From an uncultured Johnsonella sp. (GTDB taxonomy: Bacteria > Bacillota > Clostridia > Lachnospirales > Lachnospiraceae): a stretch of 64,000 nt of DNA. Shown piece by piece: positions 34,339-43,221 of this stretch. The position numbers and the translations under genes are program-made. Position 1 is the stretch's first letter, and each line of letters begins with the position of its first letter. The stretch is from the NCBI GenBank assembly GCA_937927235.1, contig CALBCM010000031.1:42928-106927 (forward strand). The letters run 5' to 3'. The notes below the pieces were generated by a model that ran no database searches, was not told the origin of the DNA, and saw only the letters and a program-made list of their open reading frames with translations.

Positions 34339-37300
34339 TTAATTAATTCTTGCACCGTCACTGTCAACATTATGACCCTCAATCTGAGTATTAACTAAAA
34401 GACTTCCGTCTTTATCAAAGTAGTACGCTTTGCCGCCTATATCTACCCAAGAGGAAGCTGCTATATAGCCGCCCTTCTTTGCAAAATACCACTTTCCGTC
34501 CAAACTGATCCACTTATCTTCCGCTATACTGCCGTCTGACTCTGCATAAAACCAATTATTACCGTTTAATATCCACTTATTTTCGGCTAAATATCCGCCC
34601 GATTCTGCAAAGAACCATTTACCGTTTACCTTAGCCCATTTATTTTCTACCAGCTTACCGGTTTCATCTACTATAAACCACCTGCCATTGTCAAGTATCC
34701 ATGCGGATTTAGCAATTTTATCGTCCTTTTTATAATACCAGCTGCCATTCTCATAAGACCATTCGCCTTCCTTAACTGTTTCAAGGGTTTCAAAGGATAA
34801 GCTTTCCGATGGCTTATTCTCTGGCTTGGCATAAGCTGCTATGCTTCTTGAGCTTGATCCGCCGCCTCTGCCTCCGCTGTACCGAGGAGCGGTATTGTTG
34901 TCATTGTCGCCGTTATTATTGCCGTTTCCGCCACTGTTGCCGTTATTTCCGCCATTATTATTGCCGTTTCCGCCATTGTTGGCGTTATTTCCGTCATTAT
35001 TACCGCTGCCGTTATTATTGTCGTTATTTTCTCCGCTATTATTGTCATTGCCGTTATTATCCGGTTTTGGCGGATTCGGCTTGTCCGGCTGCAGCTTTGC
35101 CAGTGCGGCTTTAACTGCCTGATAATAGGTATAAGAGCTGACTGTAGCGGTTGAGATTGCGTCAATTCCTAAATCCGAGCTGTTGGCGGAAGCATTAATT
35201 TCCTCAACACTCTTTCCTATATATCTTAAGAGTACAGGCTTTGCTGTTTCAAGATAGCCCTCATTATGCTTCTCATCTTCATTCGGGTCATCCGACTCGG
35301 TTTTATTGTCTTGAACATATACAATCCTGCCGTCCTTTACCCAGACTCTGACTTTTATTGTATAAGGCTCTATATAATGAGTCTTCATAACCTCGGCTTC
35401 ACCATCATAGTATTCCTTGCCATAAATTCCTTCAGAATCAAGCCTTGAGATTGCAAGCTCCAAGTCACCTGCAAGCTGTTTTACCTTTTCATCTGAAATA
35501 TTTACAACCATAAGATACCTTTTGGCATAATTATAAGCTATATCCACATCATCCCAAAGTGTCTTGTTAAAATCTGAAGCCTTATTTTCCAAAGCTTCTT
35601 TTTTGCCCATCTGCCTGCTCAGCTCAACTCTGCCTTCGGCAAATTTAAGATTTTCTATTGCTCCTCCTATATTTGCAGCAGAAACCTTCTCAGTTTCCAG
35701 CAATCTTTTTCCGCCTGCAAGAGTTTCCGTGAAATATTCTTTAAAGCCTTTACCAAGACTTTCTTTATCGATGCCTTCAAGTCTTTCCACTATAGCCCTT
35801 AAGGCTGCAATATCAGCTTCACTTGCTAAAACCTCCGGGTCTATCACAAAGGTGCCGCTTATATCATCAGGAATCTTATTTATATTCTTTTTATCCTTGG
35901 TATGCAGCACTACCGCACCATTATATTTTTTAATTCCGGGATTGCCTACAAACGCCTGTATTTTTACAGTCTTGAGTGAATCCGGTATATCAAGCTCGGT
36001 AAACTGGTTGTTTCCAAATGCCTGTGAGCCTATTTCCTCAAGCCCCTCAGGCAGCTTAACTTCAGTAAGTGAGTTATCGGCAAAAGCAAGTGAATCAATC
36101 TTTTTAAGATTATTTCCGGCAAAGGTCAAGGTTTTAAGACTGCACTTCCTGAAAGCCGCATTTCTGACAACCTCAACAGAAGCCGGCAGTTCAAGCTCCT
36201 TAAGCGGACAGGCAAAGAAGCACGCCTGGTCTATATACTTAAGTTTCTGATTAAAGTTAATTTTGCTCAGATTATCATTTGCCATTACCACACCCATTCC
36301 GAGAGTTTCCAAATCTCTGGGCAGGGTAAACTCTGTAAGGTCGTTGAACTGGAAAGCATAATCTCCTATCTCCACTACTGTATCGGGAATTTTTACACTT
36401 TCCAAATCAAAATTGACATTTAAGCCTCTGAAAGCATCTTGGTCTATCTCAAGCACAGGCTTATTGTCAGGGGTAAGGTCAGGAATTATAAGCTTTCTGT
36501 TTTTCTTGACCTTTTGATAGCCCTGAGCTGAAAATCCGTCTACTCTCTGATTTGTATACTTAAAGTCCTCTGCCGTCCACTTGCTATAGTCTATATCATC
36601 AGGATTTTCAGGTGCCTTGGGGTCTACTATATATTCATTGCTCTCCGGCAGGTTTTTAGGATTATTTCCGGAGGCGGTTCTTAAGACGAGCTTGCCTCCG
36701 TAGCCTGCTTTTCCGGTATTCTGGGCAAACGCCTGTTTCCCTATACTTTCAAGAGAATCCGGTATATTCACCTCTTCAAGACGGTTTTCTCTGAAAGCGA
36801 AATTGTCTATTGCGGTTATATTGCCTTTAAATACCAGCTTTGAAAGCTTATTTCCTCTAAAACAGGATATAGGGATATAAGTAACCTGTGCCGGTATTTC
36901 CACCTGAGCTATTTCATTTCTGAAAAAGGCTCCAAGCCCGAAGTCCTTTAAGCTTGCAGGCAGCACAAGCTCTCCGCCTATGCTGTTAAAGGCAAAGGAC
37001 ATGGCACCTATATAGGTATAGCCCTCTGGGATGGTCACGCTCTCAAGTCCCCTTGTCGGAAAGCTGCCCACAAAGGCTCTGTCGGCTACCGCTTCTATCT
37101 GCTTGCCTTCTGCATCGGTTTCAGGCAGCTCAAGCTTTTTATTCGTTTTATATTTTTCCTTGCCTGCATCGCTGAAGCCGGCAACGGCATACACCTTTAT
37201 AGTGGTTTCACCCTCCTGGAGAGAAATTTCTTCATAATTAAAATCACTCTTTAACCATTGGGATGATTCCTGTGGGGCTTGAGGTGAGCTACCCCTAACT

Positions 37301-38895
37301 TCAAGCTTTACAAAATCGCTTTTATTGTCGATGGCATTTAATCTGCTGCTTGAAGAAACATAGCCCGTGACGGTATCTCCCGCCTGCCTGTAAAAAGCAT
37401 TTTCACCTATGCTCTCAAGACTGTCCGGCAGCTCAACCTCATTGACCACCGCTTCCCAGAAAGCCATATCGCTAATTTTGGTATAGCCCTGTGGAATTAC
37501 AATCTTATCAACCTCAGGCATATCATCATAAAATGCAGAATCGCCTATTTCTTTTATAGGATTTGATTTTACATCCCTTTCCGGCAGATTAAGCTCTACA
37601 GTTTTTCCGAGCTTGTCGTATTTTCTCTTGCCTGAAGCGGAAAATCCTGTCAATACACCGTTTTCAACAGTAAAATCCTTGGCTGTATAGGTGTTGTTTT
37701 CTGTCGAAGGGTCAACTATGAAATTTCCTCTGTTAATAAGGTTATTGGGATTATCTCTATTTTCTGTCCAAAGTATAACCTTTTTCTGAGAAGGCTTTTC
37801 AGGATTTACAAGACCCGGATTATCATCAAAGGCATCGGTTTCTATCCCCTTAAGTCCTTCATAGGTATTCTTTAATGAAAGCGGGATATTAAGCTCTGTA
37901 ATCTGATTGCCTTTAAACGCCTTTGCAAATATACGCTTGGTATTATTTCCAAAAGTAATATCTGTAATCTTGTTATTCATAAAGGATTCAGGTCCTATAA
38001 GCTCACAGCTGTCAGGAAAGGTAATGCTTTTAATTTGATTGTTTTTAAATGCTCCGGTTGCAGCATACTTAAAGGTTGAAGGGAAATTAATCTCTTCAAT
38101 CTTATTGTCTAAGAAAGCATAGCTGTTGGCATAAATAACACCTTCTTCAAGGGTAAGGGTTCTAATGGCATTTTTTTCAAATGCCCTGTCCTGAATATGG
38201 GTATAGTTTCCCGGAACCGTAAGCTCTTCTATGCCAAGTCCCTTAAATGCATTTTCGTCTACCCACACAGGAGTCTTTCCCTTTGAATCCTTATCGGGCA
38301 GAGTCAGGCTTTTATTGCTTTCAAGCTTTTCCTTTCCTATATCGGAAAGTCCGGAAACTCCATAATAAACATCAGGATAGCCTTCCTCGTCCTCAGTACC
38401 GGGCACAGGGATTTCTCTATATTTAAAATCTGCTGCTACCCATTCATTTGCATTAACTGCCTCTTCAGCTGCAAGAGCCTGTTCTGAAGCAGCTTCTTCA
38501 TTGCCTGCTAAAATCTTGTTTTCAGTTTCTTCTGTTACTACAGCTGCTTTACGCAGCTCCTCCTTTTTATCGGCAGATTCATCCAATAAAGCTTCTGTAG
38601 AATTTTTCAGAAAATCATCTGAAACCTTCTGCTCTTCGGCAAGAGTATTGCCAGCAGCATCGTCTGCGGCGGAGCCGCTGTTATCATCAGCAACAGCTTC
38701 TTTTTCCACCCTTTCTGATTTATCGGCTACAATTTCCTGTGCAAACGCAGAGCCTACAGGTCCAAATGCCAGTATAAAAGCCAATAAAAAGCTTGCCAGA
38801 CTTTTACGCCAGTATTTTCTTAATTTCCTGCAGTCTTTGCGGTTGCCTTCACTCCAGTTAAATTTTCCTTTAAAATTATCATCTGAGCTTCGCAT
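34339..38895 (-). CDS. BspA-like LRR surface adhesin with FMN-binding domain and wall-binding repeats
   Basis: This 1518-residue secreted protein has a long charged leader and signal peptide (about 29-52, ending AFA). Residues about 150-1050 hold many leucine-rich repeats of the Treponema/BspA type (IPDSLESIGKQAFAQN, LPEGLEEIGSQAFGNN). Residues about 1164-1262 match an FMN-binding (NqrC-like) domain: VRVWVKDGRIVYVQ, then IDAISTATVSSYTYYQAVKAAL, where the STAT could take FMN through a phosphoester bond. An Asn/Gly-rich low-complexity linker (about 1273-1346) follows. Choline-binding-like repeats (WYYKKDDKIAKSAW, GKWFFAESGGYLAENKW) end the protein and probably hold it to the wall. ATG has AGGAGG upstream. 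It has its own promoter and terminator. Confidence 0.86.
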   Translation of the reverse strand: MRSSDDNFKGKFNWSEGNRKDCRKLRKYWRKSLASFLLAFILAFGPVGSAFAQEIVADKSERVEKEAVADDNSGSAADDAAGNTLAEEQKVSDDFLKNSTEALLDESADKKEELRKAAVVTEETENKILAGNEEAASEQALAAEEAVNANEWVAADFKYREIPVPGTEDEEGYPDVYYGVSGLSDIGKEKLESNKSLTLPDKDSKGKTPVWVDENAFKGLGIEELTVPGNYTHIQDRAFEKNAIRTLTLEEGVIYANSYAFLDNKIEEINFPSTFKYAATGAFKNNQIKSITFPDSCELIGPESFMNNKITDITFGNNTKRIFAKAFKGNQITELNIPLSLKNTYEGLKGIETDAFDDNPGLVNPEKPSQKKVILWTENRDNPNNLINRGNFIVDPSTENNTYTAKDFTVENGVLTGFSASGKRKYDKLGKTVELNLPERDVKSNPIKEIGDSAFYDDMPEVDKIVIPQGYTKISDMAFWEAVVNEVELPDSLESIGENAFYRQAGDTVTGYVSSSSRLNAIDNKSDFVKLEVRGSSPQAPQESSQWLKSDFNYEEISLQEGETTIKVYAVAGFSDAGKEKYKTNKKLELPETDAEGKQIEAVADRAFVGSFPTRGLESVTIPEGYTYIGAMSFAFNSIGGELVLPASLKDFGLGAFFRNEIAQVEIPAQVTYIPISCFRGNKLSKLVFKGNITAIDNFAFRENRLEEVNIPDSLESIGKQAFAQNTGKAGYGGKLVLRTASGNNPKNLPESNEYIVDPKAPENPDDIDYSKWTAEDFKYTNQRVDGFSAQGYQKVKKNRKLIIPDLTPDNKPVLEIDQDAFRGLNVNFDLESVKIPDTVVEIGDYAFQFNDLTEFTLPRDLETLGMGVVMANDNLSKINFNQKLKYIDQACFFACPLKELELPASVEVVRNAAFRKCSLKTLTFAGNNLKKIDSLAFADNSLTEVKLPEGLEEIGSQAFGNNQFTELDIPDSLKTVKIQAFVGNPGIKKYNGAVVLHTKDKKNINKIPDDISGTFVIDPEVLASEADIAALRAIVERLEGIDKESLGKGFKEYFTETLAGGKRLLETEKVSAANIGGAIENLKFAEGRVELSRQMGKKEALENKASDFNKTLWDDVDIAYNYAKRYLMVVNISDEKVKQLAGDLELAISRLDSEGIYGKEYYDGEAEVMKTHYIEPYTIKVRVWVKDGRIVYVQDNKTESDDPNEDEKHNEGYLETAKPVLLRYIGKSVEEINASANSSDLGIDAISTATVSSYTYYQAVKAALAKLQPDKPNPPKPDNNGNDNNSGENNDNNNGSGNNDGNNANNGGNGNNNGGNNGNSGGNGNNNGDNDNNTAPRYSGGRGGGSSSRSIAAYAKPENKPSESLSFETLETVKEGEWSYENGSWYYKKDDKIAKSAWILDNGRWFIVDETGKLVENKWAKVNGKWFFAESGGYLAENKWILNGNNWFYAESDGSIAEDKWISLDGKWYFAKKGGYIAASSWVDIGGKAYYFDKDGSLLVNTQIEGHNVDSDGARIN

Positions 38896-38949
38896 ATATA
38901 AAAATCCTCCTTTTTAATTTTTATCCCGCCTTCCACTCTTATTTTTTAT

Positions 38950-38978
38950 ATAATAAGTTAGTATGCACTAACTGTCAA
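38950..38978 (-). promoter_or_regulatory. Adhesin promoter with a palindromic operator in the spacer
   Basis: On the minus strand TTGACA (38973-38978) and TATTAT (38950-38955) are 17 bases apart. The spacer is almost wholly a palindrome, AGTTAGT-ATGC-ACTAACT (38956-38973), overlapping the -35 by one base. A second TTGACA lies about 15 bases further upstream. This is the classical place for a MarR- or TetR-type repressor. Predicted by eye. Confidence 0.72.
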
Positions 38979-39174
38979 GAGGTTTTTGTCAATTATATAT
39001 AGTAAACCTATATATTTCTTTAATTGCCAAGAAAATTTATATAAATATTTTTATATGAATTATAAAAATATATATCTTTATTAGAAAATCCGGTTTAGTA
39101 TACAGAGTTTTATATAGTATAAATACAAGGCTTGTCTACTGTTTTTATAAGCCTCATTAAGTAAAATCCATCAG

Positions 39175-39225
39175 AAAAAATGCTGTAAACCGGCATTTTT
39201 TCCGATTTACAGCATTTCTATTTTT
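39175..39225 (-). terminator. Terminator after nifJ
   Basis: On the minus strand AAATGCTGTAAA, a one-base mismatch and CGG pair with CCG and TTTACAGCATTT, then TTT and a weak T-run. It is 24 bases after the stop. Confidence 0.8.
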
Positions 39226-39248
39226 ATTAAGTAATAAATTTATATAAT

Positions 39249-42200
39249 TTATGAGTACAAATTGACAAGTTTTTCAAGATAAGTAAATCTGTCTTTTGCG
39301 TCTGCCTCATTCTGTTTAAAGAGCTTTTCAGCTCTTTCAGGATCTTTAAGTGCAAGTGAAGCGTAACGTACCTCGCCCTTAAGGAATTCCTGATAATCTC
39401 CGGTAGGAGCTTTTGAGTCAAGAGTAAACTTCTTTTCCGCCGCAGGGTTAAACCTGAAATTATGCCAGTAGCCTGCCTCAACTGCAAGCTTTTCCTCAGT
39501 CATAGCCTTGCCCATTCCCTTTTTAATTCCATGTGCTATACATGGAGCATAAGCGATTATAAGAGAAGGACCGGGATATGCTTCAGCCTCCGAGATGGCT
39601 TTAACAGTCTGAGCATAATCAGCACCCATGGCAATCTGTGCCACATACACATAGCCATAGCTCATTGCGATACTTGCAAGGTCTTTTTTCTTTGTATCTT
39701 TGCCGCCGGCAGCAAACTGCGCTATTGCACCTGTCTTGGTGGATTTTGAAGACTGTCCTCCTGTATTTGAATAAACCTCGGTATCAAATACAAAAATATT
39801 TACATCGTGACCGCTTGCTATAACATGGTCAAGTCCTCCGAAGCCTATATCATAAGCCCAGCCGTCACCGCCAAATATCCACTGGCTTTTCTTGGCAAGC
39901 ATGTCCTGATTTTCAAGAATGTCTTTAACCAGAGGATGATCAAGACCGCTTACAGCCTTTACAAGTCTGTCGCTTGCAGCTCCGTTTGTAGCACCTACCA
40001 GGAAAGTATCAAGGTATTCTTTACATGCCTGTTTAACTTTATCAGTTACCTCTTCCGTCATAAGCTTCTCAACCTTTGATTTAAGTCCGGCTCTGACAGC
40101 ATCATGCGCAAGCGACATGCCAAAGCCAAATTCCGCATTGTCTTCAAACAGTGAGTTTGACCAAGCCGGACCCTTGCCGCTGTCTCTTACGGTATATGGA
40201 GTTGAAGGTGAGGAGTTGCCCCAGATTGAAGAGCAGCCTGTAGCATTTGCTATATACATTCTATCTCCAAAAAGCTGAGTAATAAGCTTGGCATAAGGAG
40301 TTTCGCCACAGCCCGCACAAGCTCCCGAATATTCAAGCAAAGGTCTCTTAAATTGTGAGCCTTTAACTGTAGTTTCCTTAAATTTAGAAATTACCTCAGG
40401 CTTTTCAGGAAGCTTATCAGTATAATCAAAGAATTTCTGGGTATCCTCATACTCTGCAAGACTCTTCATTACAAGGGCTTTTTTCTGCTCTCCGGTGGCT
40501 CTGTCCTTTTTGCCCGGACATACATTCGCACAGGAGCTGCAGCCTGTACAGTCAAGAGCGGAAACAGTTACTGCAAATTTATAACCCGGCATTCCGTTAA
40601 GCGGAAGATTTTGCATACCCTCAGGTGAATTTGCCGCCTCTTCTTCAGTAAGTGCAATGGTTCTTATAGCTGCATGTGGACATACATAAGAGCAGAAACC
40701 GCACTGTATACAATTATCACTGCTCCATACAGGAATGTTTACCGCAACACCTCTTTTTTCAAAGGCAGCAGTACCGCATGGTGTTGTACCGTCTATATAA
40801 TTGGTAAATGCAGAAACCGGAAGGCTGTTGCCCTCATGTGCATTAACTGCGGTTTGAATAGTATTTACAAAATCAATTACTTCTTTTCTTCCTTCGGTTG
40901 CAGGCTTAAAATCAAGTCCCTCGTCCTCACAGTCTTTCCAGTGCTCAGGTACACTTACCTTTACAACCTGCTTTGCTCCTGCATCTATCGCTGCCCAGTT
41001 TCTCTTAACAACCTCTTCACCCTTGCGTCCGTAGGTTTTTTCAGCAGCCTTTTTCATAAGCTCTATAGCTTTTTCCTCAGGAATTATCTTTGCAATCTGG
41101 AAGAATGCCGACTGAAGTATAGTGTTAATCCTTGTAGCACCCATTCCAGTTTCTATACCTATCTTGACACCGTCAATAGTATAGAAATTAATATTATGCT
41201 CCGCTATATATTTCTTAACCTGTCCCGGAAGCTTATTTTCAAGCTCCTTTTCGTGCCACGGACAGTTAAGCAGAAAGCTTCCTCCGTCAACGACCTCCTG
41301 TACCATGTTGAATTTTCTTATATAAGCAGGATTATGGCAGGCTACAAAATTAGCCTTGCTTATAAGATATGTTGATTTAATCGGCTTGTGACCGAATCTC
41401 AGGTGAGAAACGGTAACTCCTCCCGATTTTTTAGAGTCATAATCAAAGTATGCCTGAGCATACATATCTGTGTTGTCACCTATAATCTTAATAGAGTTCT
41501 TATTTGCTCCTACTGTACCGTCTGCACCAAGACCCCAGAACTTACAGTTTTTTGTACCTTCAGGAGTAGTGATAAGCGGCTTTCCCGTTTCAAGAGAAAG
41601 ATGGGTCACATCATCAACTATGCCCACTGTAAATCTTTTCTTGTCAGTATTTTTAAACACTGCCACCATCTGTGCCGGTGTCGTATCCTTGGAGCTGAGT
41701 CCGTAGCGTCCTGAAAATACAGGAACATTATGGAATTTAGTATCTCTGAGTGCTGCCACTACGTCAAGATAAAGCGGTTCTCCAAGTGCTCCGGGTTCTT
41801 TGGTTCTGTCAAGCACCTGAATCCTCTTTACACTTTCGGGGATAGTGTCAAGCAGCGCCTTTGCACAGAAAGGTCTGTAAAGTCTTACCTTGACTACTCC
41901 GACCTTTTCTCCCTTTGCCAAAAGATAGTCTATGGTTTCTTCTATAGTATCATTTACCGAGCCCATAGCTACAATAACAGTTTCCGCATCCGGAGCGCCA
42001 TGATAATTAAATAATTTATAATCAGTGCCTATCTTTGCATTTACCTTGTCCATATAGTTCTGAACTATTGCGGGCAAAGCATCATAATACTGATTGCAGG
42101 CTTCTCTTGCCTGAAAGAACACGTCCGGATTCTGTGCTGAGCCTCTCTGCACCGGATGCTCCGGATTGAGTGCATGTCTTCTGAAAGCATTTATAGCCTC

Positions 42201-42794
42201 AAAATCTGCCATTTCCTTGAGGTCTGTATAATCCCAGGTTTCAATTTTTTGAATTTCATGGGAAGTTCTGAAACCGTCAAAAAAATTTATAAACGGCACC
42301 TTTCCTTTTATCGCTGATAAATGTGATACAGGAGTAAGGTCCATAACCTCCTGTACCGACGAGCTGCAAAGCATAGCACAGCCTGTCTGGCGGCAGGCAT
42401 ACACGTCTGAATGGTCTCCGAATATACTGAGTGCATGTGTTGCCACCGTCCTTGCAGATACGTTAAACACGCCCGGGAGAAGCTCTCCCGCTATTTTATA
42501 GAGGTTAGGGAGCATGAGCAAAAGCCCCTGTGAAGCCGTATAAGTAGTTGTTAATGCACCTGCACTTAATGAGCCGTGCACTGCTCCGGCAGCACCCGCC
42601 TCCGACTGCATTTCTGTTACCTGTACTGTCTGTCCGAAAATATTTTCTCTACCCTCAGTCGCCCATTCATCAGTATGCTCTGCCATAACTGATGAGGGGG
42701 TTATAGGATAAATTGCCGCAACATCGGTAAAAGCATACGATGCATGAGCAGCGGCTTGATTTCCGTCCATGGTTTTCATTTTTCTATTAGCCAT
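39249..42794 (-). CDS. nifJ: Pyruvate:ferredoxin (flavodoxin) oxidoreductase
   Basis: This 1181-residue single-chain PFOR oxidises pyruvate with CoA to acetyl-CoA and CO2 and reduces ferredoxin. N-terminal pyruvate-binding domain AAAHASYAFTDVAAIYPITPSS (20-mer shortened: AAAHASYAFTDVA), CoA/domain III regions, then two 4Fe-4S motifs CIQCGFCSYVCP and CTGCSSCANVCP (about residues 685-755), the proximal cluster motif CAGCGE, and the TPP site GDGWAYDIGFGG with EVYSNTGGQ. Length is normal. ATG has GTAGGAGG upstream. It offers a second pyruvate route beside the split PFL. Confidence 0.96.
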   Translation of the reverse strand: MANRKMKTMDGNQAAAHASYAFTDVAAIYPITPSSVMAEHTDEWATEGRENIFGQTVQVTEMQSEAGAAGAVHGSLSAGALTTTYTASQGLLLMLPNLYKIAGELLPGVFNVSARTVATHALSIFGDHSDVYACRQTGCAMLCSSSVQEVMDLTPVSHLSAIKGKVPFINFFDGFRTSHEIQKIETWDYTDLKEMADFEAINAFRRHALNPEHPVQRGSAQNPDVFFQAREACNQYYDALPAIVQNYMDKVNAKIGTDYKLFNYHGAPDAETVIVAMGSVNDTIEETIDYLLAKGEKVGVVKVRLYRPFCAKALLDTIPESVKRIQVLDRTKEPGALGEPLYLDVVAALRDTKFHNVPVFSGRYGLSSKDTTPAQMVAVFKNTDKKRFTVGIVDDVTHLSLETGKPLITTPEGTKNCKFWGLGADGTVGANKNSIKIIGDNTDMYAQAYFDYDSKKSGGVTVSHLRFGHKPIKSTYLISKANFVACHNPAYIRKFNMVQEVVDGGSFLLNCPWHEKELENKLPGQVKKYIAEHNINFYTIDGVKIGIETGMGATRINTILQSAFFQIAKIIPEEKAIELMKKAAEKTYGRKGEEVVKRNWAAIDAGAKQVVKVSVPEHWKDCEDEGLDFKPATEGRKEVIDFVNTIQTAVNAHEGNSLPVSAFTNYIDGTTPCGTAAFEKRGVAVNIPVWSSDNCIQCGFCSYVCPHAAIRTIALTEEEAANSPEGMQNLPLNGMPGYKFAVTVSALDCTGCSSCANVCPGKKDRATGEQKKALVMKSLAEYEDTQKFFDYTDKLPEKPEVISKFKETTVKGSQFKRPLLEYSGACAGCGETPYAKLITQLFGDRMYIANATGCSSIWGNSSPSTPYTVRDSGKGPAWSNSLFEDNAEFGFGMSLAHDAVRAGLKSKVEKLMTEEVTDKVKQACKEYLDTFLVGATNGAASDRLVKAVSGLDHPLVKDILENQDMLAKKSQWIFGGDGWAYDIGFGGLDHVIASGHDVNIFVFDTEVYSNTGGQSSKSTKTGAIAQFAAGGKDTKKKDLASIAMSYGYVYVAQIAMGADYAQTVKAISEAEAYPGPSLIIAYAPCIAHGIKKGMGKAMTEEKLAVEAGYWHNFRFNPAAEKKFTLDSKAPTGDYQEFLKGEVRYASLALKDPERAEKLFKQNEADAKDRFTYLEKLVNLYS

Positions 42795-42847
42795 ATTACA
42801 CCTCCTACTTTATGTTAGCATTTTAAAAAATTAAAATCCCTATATTT

Positions 42848-42875
42848 ATTATAATCATTCCATAAAAAAATGCAA
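42848..42875 (-). promoter_or_regulatory. Predicted nifJ promoter
   Basis: On the minus strand TTGCAT (42870-42875), 16 bases, TATAAT (42848-42853). A transcript would start about 50 bases before the nifJ ATG. Predicted by eye. Confidence 0.55.
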
Positions 42876-43134
42876 TTCATAAAAGGGATACATTGTGTAT
42901 TATTATAGAAACAATCTATATTTTATTTCTCTGTGCCTATTTATAAACATTGGTTAAATTCGTTATATATATAACTAAACCTAATTCTTTAGTTAATATA
43001 TGTGATTTTTTTAGACTTAAACGCTGTTTTTCTAGATATTTTTACTGAAATCTCTATTTTTACGAAGAAGCTTTTCTAAAACATTTATAAGCGCATAAAA
43101 TCTCATTCCTAATATCCGATTACGGCATTTAACC

Positions 43135-43177
43135 ATAAAAAAGCAGAGATACAAAATTGTTATTTTGTATCTCTGCT
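43135..43177 (-). terminator. Terminator of the VanW-family gene
   Basis: A perfect 16-base-pair stem (43142-43157 with 43162-43177) and a TGTT loop are followed on the minus strand by TTTTTT. It is about 45 bases after the stop. Confidence 0.88.
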
Positions 43178-43221
43178 GTATATTTTATCAGCCAATTTAA
43201 TTTTTTGTTATAGCTTTTATA

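Larger units (their letters stand above)
38896..39248. other. Intergenic region between nifJ end and adhesin start
   Basis: This AT-rich 353-base region holds the adhesin promoter and operator (38950-38978) and the nifJ terminator (39175-39225). The stretch 39000-39170 between them is very AT-rich. I saw no coding signal or RNA gene there. Confidence 0.5.
42795..43221. other. Intergenic region between VanW gene end and nifJ
   Basis: This 427-base, very AT-rich region holds the nifJ promoter (42848-42875) and the VanW-gene terminator (43135-43177). Position 42900-43130 has several partial inverted repeats such as ATTGT...ACAAT around 42890-42915, none clear enough to call an operator. No coding signal was seen. 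Confidence 0.45.

Noticed and set aside
34870..35075. CRISPR or satellite array in the adhesin
   Set aside because: The repeat keeps the reading frame of the adhesin and codes a linker; there are no spacers.
34809..35165. Several long frames on both strands over the adhesin linker
   Set aside because: They come from the low-complexity Asn/Gly codon repeats of the adhesin gene and have no start signals.
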